Positions 15,001 to 57,431 of a DNA stretch of 64,000 nt are shown piece after piece (within the stretch, counting starts at the first letter, position 1; each line of letters starts with the position of its first letter). A program made the translations under genes and the position numbers. Origin of the DNA: Channa striata (lineage: Eukaryota > Chordata > Actinopteri > Anabantiformes > Channidae); NCBI GenBank assembly GCA_033026295.1, contig CM065186.1, positions 20,347,172 to 20,411,171 of the forward strand, read 5' to 3'. The notes under the pieces are model-generated. The model was not told the origin of the DNA and did not search any database. It was given only the letters and a program-made list of their open reading frames with translations.

Positions 15001-15541
15001 GCAGGAGAGAGTGTTTCTGATTCCTCTAGCAGATGTTCAGTCCATGTGCACCATCCGCCCTAAGAAACAAAACAAATTGCCAGCAGTGGAAATCAATTAT
15101 GGCAATCCAGCTCGTCCCAAAAAAGCCACCATGCATCTCAAAGAAGTAATGATACCAAAATATTCTCATTAAACACATTTGCGTGATCCATTAAAAGAAT
15201 GGGGGCGTAATTGATGCTCAGAGTATTAGCAGCCTAAAGCAAAGGTTATCAAAGCAGTGTTTGCAGCCCATAGTTGGATGCAGAATGAATATTCCATGGT
15301 CTGTCTCTTTGCTGCTAGAGACAGGGCTTGAAGGGTGAAGGGTCAGCATTCTGGTTAAGTGGCCTGACATGTCAAATGTTAAACTAAGTTTTGAATACAT
15401 CAGTCAACTTATTTGAAGGATCATGCTGGAGATGTGTGTGACTAAATCTTTTAATTTCTCTTTCAGGCCAAGGAGTTGTGCCACATCCTTGCACTAATAA
15501 TGGAAGAGCTAATCCGGCCGCCAGTTAACAGCTCAATCTAA
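76..15541 (+). CDS. myo15b: Unconventional myosin XV, C-terminal tail (5'-partial, one frameshift)
   Basis: Class XV myosins are actin motors whose MyTH4–FERM tail binds cargo and PDZ scaffolds. I joined 20 exons by phase: 76-151, 329-447, 1623-1738, 5000-5141, 5284-5395, 5509-5824, 5916-5979, 6061-6133, 6215-6291, 6374-6450, 7388-7518, 7614-7708, 7808-7885, 7989-8085, 12344-12491, 12589-12719, 14012-14145, 14250-14383, 15005-15145, 15467-15541. Sites are GT–AG. The order is FERM1 end, SH3, MyTH4, FERM2, as in myosin XV. Typical pieces are AARDNWENYFSRLFPV, RDEIYCQVIKQTTNN and GWRLLNMITGFFPCSN. The total is 2336 nt, one short of a multiple of three, because exon 12344-12491 changes frame near 12420. 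The motor and first MyTH4 lie upstream of the window. Choosing myo15b over myo15a rests on the neighbouring tmem94. Confidence 0.85.
580..650 (-). repeat. L2-type 3'-tail fragment
   Basis: The stretch reads TTTATGTAGTGCCACTTAAC, then ATCTCAAGGCACTTTCCATA and ATAAAGTC. This is a diverged copy of the 3'-terminal module seen intact at 10390-10608 (opposite strand), 34102-34170 and 47337-47415. The conserved piece is CTCAAGGCACTTT. Confidence 0.5.
915..1012 (+). repeat. 3' part of a tRNA-derived SINE (family A)
   Basis: The stretch has a TGTGAGTGTGAATGG core followed by AAATGTAAAGCACTTTGAGT. The same core and tail recur at 14772-14848 and 51120-51275 and, reversed, at 42268-42478 and 50257-50482. 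Only the 3' half is present here. It lies in the intron after exon 329-447. Confidence 0.5.
1840..3060 (-). mobile_element. L2/CR1-like LINE fragment, endonuclease region
   Basis: On the minus strand two open frames, 2790-2987 and 1993-2628, encode parts of an apurinic-type endonuclease. The first has FCLTETWL and GGGVAAVYHSS. The second has MGDFNIHVD, FSHTLDLVLTYG and SDHFLITFEF. These are the E, N, D and SDH landmarks of LINE endonucleases. The frames are separated by stops and there is no reverse transcriptase here, so it is a dead fragment. Its 1850-1990 end recurs at 18105-18245. It lies in the myosin intron 1739-4999, antisense to the gene. Confidence 0.75.
3180..3600 (+). mobile_element. 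Second LINE endonuclease fragment, opposite orientation
   Basis: The + strand reads ILGDLNIHLDKPQAADILAL, then ALCNPTNTLHVLSVLDTEIA with internal stops. GDLNIH matches the catalytic GD-N-H motif of L2-like LINE endonucleases. Directly after the minus-strand fragment, it shows that the intron took at least two LINE insertions. It is heavily decayed. Confidence 0.55.
5284..5824 (+). other. Myosin XV tail: SH3 domain and linker
   Basis: Exons 5284-5395 and 5509-5824 encode an SH3 fold. The first strand is VVAVKSFVTDDKSLLSFNKG, the n-Src part follows (DIIKLLPMKG), and then come WCFGTMGGRSGLFPEDLTQP. The ALYDY motif is degenerate (AVKSF), but the paired tryptophan and the G-LFP signature are present. 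A serine-rich linker follows (about 80 residues, with SMKK and SLRSKTSLP), ending in ALVEFAMKYFR just before the second MyTH4. This position between FERM1 and MyTH4-2 is diagnostic for class XV rather than class VII or X. Confidence 0.8.
5916..7708 (+). other. Myosin XV tail: second MyTH4 domain
   Basis: Exons 5916-5979, 6061-6133, 6215-6291, 6374-6450, 7388-7518 and 7614-7708 encode a MyTH4 helical bundle. It starts at VPIQESLILYSDPEINDLSV and continues AFKDLMQFMGEMP, LLRDEIYCQVIKQTTNNP, GWRLLNMITGFFPCSNTLL and YVTRHLQEISQD. The RDE-YCQ-KQ and GW-L signatures are the MyTH4 hallmarks and bind microtubules or cargo in related myosins. The domain is complete and in frame. Confidence 0.82.
8671..11936 (-). 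mobile_element. RTE-clade LINE, near full length, inactivated
   Basis: This retrotransposon lies antisense in the myosin intron 8086-12343. Read on the minus strand, it starts near 11936 with the 5' leader. The endonuclease follows at 11593-10748 (VLCVQETRWKGSKARSIGGG, GADFNGHVGEGN, TQVDYILCRR, ARQHRMVV). Next is the reverse transcriptase: 10138-9479 with MKSGKAVGPDDVPVEVWK, SNYRGIKLMSH and FVDLEKAYDRVPREELWY, then 9512-9150 with FADDIVI. The C-terminal part lies at 8998-8453 (RLRWFGHVQRRDSE, GKRARGRPRRR). The 3' end is the conserved GGCGACCCCTGATGGGAAAA followed by AGTAGT-type repeats. Frameshifts near 11560, 9500 and 9000 and a nested insertion break the ORF. The good conservation implies a fairly recent insertion. 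Confidence 0.9.
10390..10608 (+). repeat. L2-tailed element nested in the RTE LINE
   Basis: This + strand insert starts near CCAACCGGTCAAGGCAG and runs through GGTTTCTTCCGTTAAAGGGA. It ends GCGCTATATAAATAAAGTTG followed by AATTGAA units. It interrupts the RTE coding region between minus frames 10748-11593 and 10083-10493. A longer minus-strand copy lies at 24978-25640. The (ATTGAA)-type tail is typical of L2-clade elements and the SINEs they mobilise. Confidence 0.75.
12409..12424 (+). other. Frameshift in a T homopolymer of the myosin XV FERM2 exon
   Basis: In the frame handed on by the previous exon, 12344-12491 reads EEYLFDFLWMTIRSPCF and then TGA at 12421-12423. The continuation FLRRVIWRSPLSFIND lies in another frame and keeps phase with the next exon. 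The switch sits at five T residues (12417-12421); six would restore the frame. It is either an inactivating deletion or a homopolymer sequencing or assembly error. Confidence 0.75.
14772..14947 (+). repeat. SINE family A 3' end followed by an L2-type tail
   Basis: 14772-14848 has AGAAGCAGTGTAGAATGCTT and AAAGTGCTATATAAGTGCAG, the 3' end of SINE family A. 14870-14947 has TCTGGACTTCACTATTATGT and a GCACTATATAAATTGACTTA end, a diverged L2-type tail. Both are in the myosin intron 14384-15004. Confidence 0.55.
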
Positions 15542-15618
15542 AATTGCCAAGAGACACATCCACACACACACACAGTTATTTGTTCATGTTTTCTTGTCTT
15601 AGGTCTTTAAACTCTGGT

Positions 15619-15624
15619 AATAAA
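15619..15624 (+). terminator. Likely polyadenylation signal of the myosin XV gene
   Basis: The first AATAAA after the stop codon lies about 78 nt downstream. That gives a very short 3' UTR, and AT-rich DNA follows. Other AT-rich hexamers occur farther on, so this is the simplest choice rather than a proven site. Confidence 0.45.
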
Positions 15625-17400
15625 ATATGAGTGAACAAAGGAGGGCTAATTGACCAGTTATCAACTAATTACTTCATGAATAATTTCTATTTTCCTTTTG
15701 TGAATTCTGTGACACTTATTGAAATGTAAAGTTTTGTTCATCATAATTGGAAGCTTTTGTAATATCATGTGGTAATAGTTTCATTTGTAAACATAAAAAA
15801 ATCTATTGATTTTATTCTATTAATCACATGTTTATTTCCCAGTGTTTTCTCCCAAGGAGGTTGACACAAATGAAACCATACCAAACATATACATATTGTA
15901 ATATTTGAAATAATGGTAAATTATCTTGGTTATTTTCATAATTAAAATATTGTTCATGTTTCTTATATAGATGCTAATACAAAAGGTAATTGGTACCTAG
16001 TCACATTTCATAGCCTGTTGTTAGCTGTTAGCCTGCAGCCTGGATTGGACAATAAAAAAACATGCAGCCAGACACAGTTTCACATTTAACTTGCTTTTTT
16101 TGTATTTATTGCATTCGTTACTGCCTTAAGATATGGATACTGCTGGGATTTGTGAATTTCTTAATGGGATGAATAAAATATCTTGCTATCATTATTTACT
16201 ACAAAATGTGTAGTTTACATAAAAATTGTCCGAGGTCGTGTGAATTGCTGTACCTCTACCTGAGATGTTGCACATGTACAGTTGACTCATGTGGAATATA
16301 TGTAGTTTTGGAATTTAGAAATATGTAATTCAGTGGGAAGAGTGTGTCTGATATGTTTTTAATAGTTTATAGACACGGATGAACAAGCTGACTCCAGCAG
16401 CAAACTGAGAAATAACTAAACAGTAAGTTGTAAAGCAGCTGCTGTGTACTGCTGTTCACCTTACGTTGTCTTAACAGCATTTCTACTCTAATACAGAGTA
16501 ACATTACAATTAAGACTGAACAGTACAGTAGCAAATACATTTTCTCTTTCTTTGTTCACTGTACCAAGCCATACTTAAACACTTAAAAATGTTTTAAAGA
16601 AATTTAAAATCCCTTGTGTTTATTGGAATCACCTTTAATATGTTATAGAAGCTCATTATTCCCATGTTAATAATGTTTTTTTTTTACTTGCCAAGAATTT
16701 AAATTCACAAATAAATTTGGTTCTTATCACACTAACATACAGCCAGGATTAGTTCTGCAATTTGCAGATGCTAAATACATGCGTGTTTGTAATTAGATCC
16801 CACTTGTTGTTTCCAGTAATTATTAGTATGAATGCTGAAAGCGTTTGTGATGTGCACTTCTAGACTTAAACGCTTACAGCTAATAACATGGTTCCAACTC
16901 TAACATTTTACTTATAGTAACGAGACATGTCCTAGTACCTTGTGTACTGATTGCTAATGTACAATCATTGTTATTAATTGTAATGAATTTTTATTTTGAA
17001 TGGTAGTGTATGGGAATGCCACGTGCTCGAACTTTACAAAATTGCAATTGTCTTTCACGTGAAAGAAAGAAAGACAATTTCTTTTCCATTTGTTTCATTT
17101 TCAAATTATTTTGTGCTTCAAATCTCACACCTCCAAAGGTTGCAAGCTGTGATAGAAGCACAATTGCATTTATGTAAAAGCTTTTTTCCCATGTACTTTC
17201 ACTTCTAAATTGTTCAGATCTTCCAATCTCTGATAGCAAAGGCTTTGAACAGCTGTAGCAGCTGGCTTTCAGCAAACACGCATTTTCTAAAGGAAATGCT
17301 GAGTTCTAGAATTGTAATAATTATTAGAAATTGTGAAGTTTTGTGTAATGCTAAATAGTCCATTACTGTGCTTTTGGCATTAGCATAGCATTAATCTATT
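15625..17400. other. Intergenic AT-rich DNA, nothing recognised
   Basis: I find no open frame with a recognisable product on either strand here and no repeat family shared with the rest of the window. Frames at 16996-17208 (+) and 16991-17275 (-) overlap each other in AT-rich sequence and look like chance. Confidence 0.5.
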
Positions 17401-17409
17401 AAATATTGT

Positions 17410-18010
17410 TTGTGTCACACCTACAGCACAACTCTTACAGCTCTCATATGTCCTCCCACATTCCCACTCCGGACTTCCTCATACAATACCACAGCTTCTC
17501 TCCCGACACCCTGTCATACGCTTTCTCTAAATCGACAAAGACTCTGCAACTCCCTACGACTTTCTCTGTAAATGTATGCATGAGACAATATTTCTGCTCA
17601 CAAATGCTTACCTCTACCCTTAGCCTAGATTCCACTACTCTTCCCCACCACCAGAGTCATTTTTCACATCACCATCCTGTGTTGTCTGTCTAAGCCATCC
17701 CTTACCAATATTTTGCAGTCACTGATCTCTTTCAGATAACAACACAAGATGTAGTCTACCTGAATACTTCTACCTCTGCTATGTTCCTGTCTGTTTTAGA
17801 AGAAAGTATTCACTACTGCCATTTCCATCCTCTTTGCAAAGTCTACCACCATTTGTTCTTCTGCATTCCTGTCCTGGAGACCAAACCTGCCCTCTCATCA
17901 CCTCCCTTCCATTCCCCAACATGTCCATTGAAATCTGCACCAACTACCACTCTTGCACATCTGGTGATGCTCTGCATCACCTAATCTAACTCATTCTAGA
18001 ATTTCCCCTT
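17410..18010 (-). mobile_element. Decayed RTE LINE fragment with internal deletion
   Basis: The minus frame 17635-17444 has FVDLEKAYDRVSGEKLWY, the RTE reverse transcriptase motif, and RLRVEVSICEQKY. 17640-18010 matches the endonuclease part of the 8.7-11.9 kb copy, so most of the sequence between endonuclease and RT has been lost. It is clearly older than the copy in the myosin intron. Confidence 0.75.
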
Positions 18011-18104
18011 CTCTCACATCTTACCTAAATGGTAATTGGTCTGCACATGTTGGTTTTGATGACATTAGTTGATGTTAGCTCAGATCTATTGATAAAAAGC
18101 AGTC

Positions 18105-18245
18105 TAAAAGGGATTGGAGCCTTACTGATGATTCTAATTCTGTTGTATTCGTGGGAGGGTCTTTTTTCTCTAATAGCTACAATTTTGTTTGTAAAGAAAG
18201 TCATGAACTTATTGAGTTAGGGAAAACTCTTATCAGATCTTTTGC
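18105..18245 (-). repeat. L2-like LINE scrap matching 1850-1990
   Basis: GCCTTACTGATGATTCTAAT and TCTGTTGTATTCGTG, then TCTCTAATAGCTA and GTAAAGAAAGTCATGAAC, repeat the sequence at 1850-1990. The copies differ by small insertions and deletions. Confidence 0.6.
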
Positions 18246-18319
18246 TTTTTCAGACCCATAGAATAAGGGAGACAGGAGGAAGGTTGAAAAAGTTTGTTGG
18301 TAGTGTATATGAGTAATGC

Positions 18320-19080
18320 CTCAGGAATACAAGGACGGGATGCCAACCTGGAGGAAGTCGGCAACGGGAGAAGCCCTCCGTTGGTCAAGCTGGAAGCTGA
18401 TGACAGAAACCCTCTGCAGGCTGGAGGCTAACTGTGATGAGATAAGTCCTCTGGAGGCCGAGCTGGAGACCTTCGTTGGCTCAAATGACAGAACCTTTTG
18501 GCAGACGAGGTAGGGACCAGATTAGGAGGTCGACGTTTACAGAACAAACCCTCAGGAGACCGAGGAAGCAGGTGTCGGCTCAGACTTCAGAAACTCTTTG
18601 CAGAAGAGGCAGGGAGCCGAGCAGGGGGGCGGCGACAATGGCAAAAACCCTCGAATCACAGAGCCTCTTACTAGAAGAGACAGGCAGAGCTGGAGTCCGA
18701 CGTTGACGGGAGGAACCATCAGGGGAGCTGGAAGGGCGCGAGCTACAGGCTGGCGTTGACGGGAGAAGCCCTCTGGGGCCCGGACTGGAGGTCGATAATG
18801 ACAGCAGAGTCCTCTGGCAGACGGCACCAGCGACTTAAGCCCACTGGGGAACAAAGTGAGTAAGGTGCCAGGTGAGCGCCAGACAACCGCTGCACCGGGA
18901 CAGGAACTGGATGAACAGGCGTCGAATGAGCAGTAGCTGACCTCGTTGTGGGAACAGGAACTGGACAAGCCACAGCTGACCCTGGCACAGGAACTGGAGC
19001 TGCAGCTGACCTCGGTGCAGGAACTGGACGAACAAGCGTCGGACAAGCCGCAGCATAGAGCAGACAGGGCAGGAACACAG
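18320..19080. repeat. Degenerate GC-rich minisatellite
   Basis: Irregular units of roughly 60-75 bp share pieces such as GACAGAAACCCTCTGCAGG, GAGAAGCCCTC and GCAGAAGAGGCAGG. From 18890, shorter units carry CAGGAACTGGA (at least four copies to 19030). On the minus strand this yields a 248-codon open frame (19298-18552), serine/valine/proline-rich, plus two more overlapping frames. Open frames on both strands are expected from a repeat that avoids stops. I do not recognise a protein. It may be part of the LINE that follows. Confidence 0.55.
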
Positions 19081-19339
19081 ACATCTGCCAACCCAGAAAC
19101 TGGAACCGGGAAAAGTTTTAAAGGGTCGGCCACACCAGAAGAAGGTTTCGGTAGGTTGTTAACAGGCTCTGGGGCCAAAACCTGATCAGGAGAGTCATTG
19201 GCTGACTCAGAAATGGGTGGCAGAATCAGAGCAGAAATATCCCTCCTGAAGGCGCTCACCCGTTCCAGGATCCGGTGTGCCCCAGGCAGAGCCAACAATC
19301 AGGACCTGGATTTTAAGAGACCCTTCAGTTGACTTGAGG

Positions 19340-21125
19340 CCACACAGCGAACCTAAAGGTCACCTGGGGTCACGATAGTCTCCCAGTCTTAACATTAGCT
19401 GACCAGTGACCAGACACTGCTGACGTTGGGTGGAGTCCAAAGCAAGTACGTCTGGTAGTGAAGAAGAATGACTCTCAGGAATACAATCGGAGGGAGGCTG
19501 AGGGCTCTCACAGAGAGCTCCCAACAACCCACAGCTCCAGACCAGTCTCCACCCACCCCCCTCTGCCTCACTGTGGACCAGGTTAGGAGAGAGTTAAGGA
19601 AGACTAAGGCCAGGAAGGCTACAGACCCTGACCACATTAGCTCCAGGCTCCTCAGGGAGTGTGCAGACCAGCTCTGTGAGGTTGTTCTGTTACTATTCAA
19701 CCTGAGCGTTAGACTGGAGAAAGTACCAGTGCTTTGGCGGACTTCCTGTCTGGCTCCCAAGGAGCCGAACCACTTCAGACCCGTCGCCTTAACCTCCCAT
19801 CTGATGAAGGCTATGGAGAGGATCATCCTCGGCTACGTCCTTACTCAGGTGAGCTCAGCACTGGACCAGCTGCAGTTTGCCTATTGACCTGGTATCGGGG
19901 TGGACGACGCCTGCAGCACTTGGCCTTGTCTCACCTGGAGTCCCCTGGGAGTACTGTAAGGGTCATGTTCTTCAACTTCTCCAGTGCTTTCAACACCATG
20001 CAGCCATCACTGCTGAAGGGGAAGCTGGAGTTGGCAGGCATGGACTAACATCTAGCTGCCTGGACCATCAACTACCTCACGGACAGGCCACAGTTCGTGA
20101 GGCTGTGGGACTGTGTGTCAGATGTGGTAGTCTGCAGCACGGGGGCACCTCAAAGGACTGTGCTCTCCCTTTTTCTGTTCACACTGCACACGTCAAACTT
20201 CAAGTACAACTCCCACCTCTGTCACCTGCAGAAATTCTCAGATTTTGGCTGTGTACTGGGTGAGAATGAGCAGGAATACAGGTAGGTCAACTCGGACTTT
20301 GTGGACTGGTGTGAGAACAATTATTTGTTCCTGAACACTAGTAAGACAAAGGAGTTAGTGCTTGACTTCAGACGGAACCCTCCACCACACACACCGGTGA
20401 GCATCCAGGGCTCAGACATTGAGAGGGTGGACAGCTTCAAGTACCTGGGTGTTCACCTCAACCATAAACTGGACTGGACTGACAACACTGATGCCCTGTA
20501 CAAGCAGGGTCAAAGTCGCCTCTATCTTCTGAGGAGACTGAGGTCCTTGAGCGTGTGTTGGCCCATGTTAAGGACATTTTATGACTCTGTGGTGGCCTCA
20601 GCTCTACACAGATAGCTCTACATACGCTGTGGTCTGCTGGAATTCAGGCAGCACCGACCAGGACAAGAACAGACTGAACAAGCTGGTCAGGAGAGCCAGC
20701 TCTTTCCTGGTCTGCCCACTGGACTCTGTGGAGGAGGTGGGTGAGAGGAGGATGTTGGCCAAGCTGATATCCATTATGGACAACACCTGTCACCCGCTGC
20801 ACCAGACAGTGGAGGCTCTGTGCAGCTCCTTCAGTGACTGATCCACCCTCAGTGTAGGACAGAGCGCTTCCGCAGGTCTTTCATTCCCACCATGGTTAGA
20901 GTCTATAACTCCACAGTCTAACCTACTGGACCTTCAAATATTGTACATATTCTGTGGTACTTATACATTGTACATTTGTAAATAGACTTGAATTTAATTT
21001 TTTTGCACATTACTTGCACTTTATTACATTAGTTAGTGAACTACTCTTGTTGCTCTGTATATCTGGGAGCTTTGTAACGTGTAAATTTCCCCGTCGTGGG
21101 ATCAATACAGATTACCTTACCTTAC
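19340..21125 (+). mobile_element. CR1/L2-superfamily LINE, 5'-truncated, decayed
   Basis: + strand frames 19468-19887, 19734-20048, 20301-20615 and 20581-20841 encode pieces of a reverse transcriptase. Landmarks are VRRELRKTKARKATDPDHIS, SRLLRECADQLCEVVLLLFN, FRPVALTSHLMKAMERII, NFSSAFNTMQPSLLKGKL and KTKELVLDFRRNP followed by FKYLGVHLNHKLDWTDN. Frameshifts separate them and the A-DD box is lost. The 3' end has AAATTTCCCCGTCGTGGGAT and a short tail of CTTAC units at 21110-21127, as in several fish LINE families. I do not assign the exact clade. Confidence 0.75.
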
Positions 21126-21129
21126 CTTA

Positions 21130-21800
21130 AATCAACTAATATCCAGCAAGTACACTTCATTCCAGAAAGCTTTGACAAGTACAGTAAATGAATGCATTAC
21201 CAGAATTATAATGGAGGTTAAAAAGCTGTGTAAAAACAAAATAGGCCTAATTTAAAGATGCGGTGGTTGCTAACACTGCATTAAAAGTGTGTGCCTTCTA
21301 ATTCTGATGAACAAAGCGTGAGTAAAAATATCAAAAAACACACTGTGGAAATAATACAAGTTATACTACTATATTAATGAGCATCTACATAAATAATGAT
21401 ATTGCACACCAAATTAATTCAGTTTAGGAACATTTATCATTGTGATATGACAAACCCGCAGTGAGTTTCTTTATGGATCAGTTTTAGGAACTTTGTGTGT
21501 TCCGTATTTCATTGGGGTCTGGGTAGAAACCCGCTGCTGCTGTTCTTAATCTGCAGGGTTTCATATTAATGAGGTCGCTCTGAATAAAAGCGTCAAGTGA
21601 CGTAAACGCAAAGTATGAATATATTATTATTAATATGCTAACGATCCACTGCAGACTCGGACTGTCGCAAGCCATAACACCGGTTCAAATCACTTCTAAG
21701 CCAAACAACGGTGTTTAATCAATGTGATTTATGCTGGAGATCTTAACGGATTATAAATTCATGTTAGTTTGTGAAGGTTTACTGTGAAAGCAATTTTTAT
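21130..21800. other. Intergenic DNA upstream of tmem94, nothing recognised
   Basis: I see no repeat shared with the rest of the window and no credible open frame. It leads into the CpG-containing promoter segment. Confidence 0.4.
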
Positions 21801-21824
21801 TAGGCTAAATGTAAAAAATATTTG

Positions 21825-22070
21825 TTCCGGGTTGTCGCGTAGGCTGTGCGCGCGCCCGCTCGGTGTGGGCAGATCTCGGAATACCGGCGAGGCTTAGTGA
21901 TTGGCCAGCTAACATGACGTCAGAACTCCTTAAGTCTAACGAACTAATGTGTAGCTTCGCCTATTCCAATCTCAGCCAATAACAGAACCGTATATTGCCG
22001 CGCCATCCAATAAAAGCACGCTATTCCTTCTTCTGTGCAGAATGCTCGTCAACATGGCTGCTGTTGTATA
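21825..22070 (+). promoter_or_regulatory. Promoter of tmem94 (CpG-rich, CRE, CCAAT boxes, YY1-like site)
   Basis: CpG density rises sharply (GTGCGCGCGCCCGCTCGG near 21846). A palindromic CRE, TGACGTCA, lies at 21916-21923. CCAAT boxes appear as ATTGG at 21900 and CCAAT near 21966, 21974 and 22007. AACATGGCTGC at about 22050 resembles a YY1 initiator-type site. There is no clear TATA box, which fits a housekeeping promoter. The start site is not resolved and probably lies between 22000 and 22060. Confidence 0.6.
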
Positions 22071-22149
22071 GTAACGCTGACAAGTAGCTACTTTCATGTC
22101 TGAGAAAAACAACCGTGATATAAAAAGAGACACTCGAAAGTAGCAGAAG
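22030..22149 (+). other. Probable non-coding first exon of tmem94
   Basis: The CpG-rich segment ends at a strong donor, AGAAG|GTGAGT, at 22149/22150. No open frame from here joins the protein start, so this is taken as 5' UTR. Its 5' end is not known. The intron to 23291 carries no recognised element. Confidence 0.5.
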
Positions 22150-23291
22150 GTGAGTGAACTAATACTGCATATCGTCGTTATGACCAAAACTTAACAGCGC
22201 AAGTGACAAGAGGTCGACGCCTCTATTTGTTAGCATCTCCTTTTGAGATCAAATGTTAGCCACGATGTCAGTCAACCTCAATGGAGAAGACGATAGAAGG
22301 CAAACACCAGTTAAAACTCGTTTGTGGACTTTCGTGCTGGTAATTGATAATTGGTAATGTATCATAAACATGCTGTCGATGTACGGTAATTAAGTAATAA
22401 TACACTTTGCAATTCGAACCGTCGTGTTGGACCTTCTGGGGTCTTTCGAAAATGTCCATAACATTAGTGGTTAACTAACTGGTTCAGTAGTGTTTTAAAT
22501 GTAAATGTTCGCTTTAATTGTATGAGTAGCGGTTTGTTGTCACCCTCCAAGAATGAAGTAAAAGTCCGCTTTGAAACTGCAGCTTCAAATTTGTTGTCAG
22601 CTCACGTTTTACAGGAAACACTGATTACCTCCGTTTACGTGAGGGTTAGGGCAGAGATACTGATCATACCAACCAGGCATCTATGACAGAAGCGGGATAT
22701 ATGGGATATAGCTTTGTCCCAGCTGGAAACTATTTCTTGCAAGGCAAAAAAACATGTCACCAAAATTAAAAATGTTAAACCTTTCATAATTTGTTAGTGA
22801 ATTAAACTCTCTTTATGTTGTTACATACTGTAGGTATTTGACCCGAGTTTGTCTGACGCTCACAAGAGGACAGGTTTTTCTTTCTTTTTACTTGCGAGTT
22901 CTGTCAACAGCCTTACACTGAAGTCAGTGAACCCACTCACCCCTCAGTCTGTCTGCTTCTCTCCTTTGTTTGGCTGAACATTGTCGGCCCTCTGGTCAAG
23001 CCAACGGAGACTGCTGACTCTTAAATTCAGTGAGTTTTTATTTGCCAGAGGAAGCTGCTTTTGTTGTCAGGGGTTGGTCTGCTTTTCACCCATGCTATGT
23101 TCCTAATGTTTGGGCGTTGTTACTGTAAACTCAACACCATTACATTACTGAAGCGAACTTGTCAATAAGTGGCTTGAACTGTATTGGTAATAGCCAAATA
23201 CCTAGTTATATTTACAGCGAATGTGTTTTTTTTAAACCTTTCCTACATTTTAATGAAGTATTTATTTGTGTAATTTGTTGTTTATCCACAG

Positions 23292-23638
23292 ACCTCTGGA
23301 TGAATGTTATGAAAAGCATCTGTGCTGCACTGGAGCAACAGTTAACCATCCGAACAAAAGAACTCTTATCCTACAGTTCCTGCCTTGTCTCTGCTGGTCC
23401 TACAGGTGTTAGTGTTTCTCCTGTCACACTGGCAAAAAAGGTGTGGCAGGAGGTGTTGCCAGGTGGGCGACCAAACCTCCACACACCAGCGTTATCCATC
23501 TTCCTCTGTCCAAAATTAAACGACCTAATCTGCAGAATTCATTGGCAGTGGGCTGAGAGGCCTCAAAGAAAGAACCTCAAGGGTGTGGAATCCAGATTTA
23601 GACTTTGCAGAGCGGCATGTTGAGTTGTTGTAGTTGCC

Positions 23639-23662
<24 letters not shown>
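23292..23662 (+). other. tmem94 exon 2: 5' UTR with long upstream ORF, then start codon
   Basis: The acceptor TTATCCACAG ends at 23291. The coding start is GTTGCCATGG with ATG at 23639, a strong Kozak context, giving MEPQDKKQ before the donor at 23663 (GTGAGT). Upstream, an ATG at 23302 opens a 107-codon frame that stops at 23621-23623, 15 nt before the main ATG. If the exon really extends to 23292, this uORF is in the mRNA. A shorter exon using an inner AG (near 23388 or 23405) is possible. Confidence 0.55.
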
Positions 23663-56770
<33,108 letters not shown>

Positions 56771-57410
56771 TTCCTTTCTTCTGGGAGAGTTAGTCTCAAA
56801 GCAATACTGGAAACTGGTCAGTTCATTCTGGAACCCAGCGATGGGCAGGGTAAAAACACTTTACAACGCTCCGTCAAACTCATGCCCAGCAGTACTGCAA
56901 CCACAGTGTGGCGGTAACATCAGCTGTTTCCTGTTAGAAGCTTATGAAACAAACATTTAAACTGTGTCTGTTTTCGTTAATTTATATTATGTCAATCGTC
57001 TGAAAGCAGAAAGAAAATTTGTTTCAAGTAGAAAATGGCAAAATGGACAACTCTTAATTGTCTGGTTTTGGATACTTTTAAAGGTATGGTGAATGTTTTC
57101 TGATTTACTCATTACTATCATCACTGTTCTTGTTCTCTTAACTTGTGCTTGGATGCGGTCTTCTCTTGCAGTCCTCCCAGACCCAAAGAATCCACTTTGT
57201 TGTGAAGTTTTTTTCCCCACTCTCAGCAAAATGGACAAACTGAAATGTGTCACATCACCAGATCAGTTCAGCCATAATTTAATTTAATATTTTGTCTCTT
57301 TTGAAAAAAAATGCATTGGGCTGATAAGAAAAGGTAACCTGTGAGTATAAAATCATATGGTGTTTATATTCTAATTCTATCATTTTAATAATTATGAAAT
57401 GATCAAAAGT

Positions 57411-57431
57411 AACATAACAATAAAAATAAAA
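57411..57431 (+). terminator. Possible polyadenylation signals of tmem94
   Basis: Two AATAAA hexamers overlap in AACAATAAAAATAAAATAAT, about 640-660 nt after the stop codon. The region is so AT-rich that the call is weak, and a later AATAAA near 58551 is another option. Confidence 0.3.

Larger units (their letters stand above)
7808..15541 (+). other. Myosin XV tail: second FERM domain and C-terminus
   Basis: Exons from 7808 to the stop at 15539-15541 encode the FERM2 lobes. F1 begins TSRRIPIQLPGGVDFPVKIR. The F2 helices include FLRRVIWRSPLSFINDLYVD and DYLNGRLMLPP. F3 has FGCNTFLAQKVSQRGCP, VFLIPLADVQSMCTIRPKK and LCHILALIMEELIRPP. The frameshift falls between F1 and F2. The protein would end in N-S-S-I, an S-x-hydrophobic PDZ ligand resembling the I-T-L-L end of human myosin XVA. 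The 131-nt exon 12589-12719 needs the donor at 12720 (GTGCGT) to keep phase with 14012. Confidence 0.75.

Noticed and set aside
18552..19298. 248-codon minus-strand frame rich in Ser/Val/Pro as a gene
   Set aside because: It lies in a degenerate minisatellite with open frames on both strands and in other phases, without start context, splice sites or a recognised domain.
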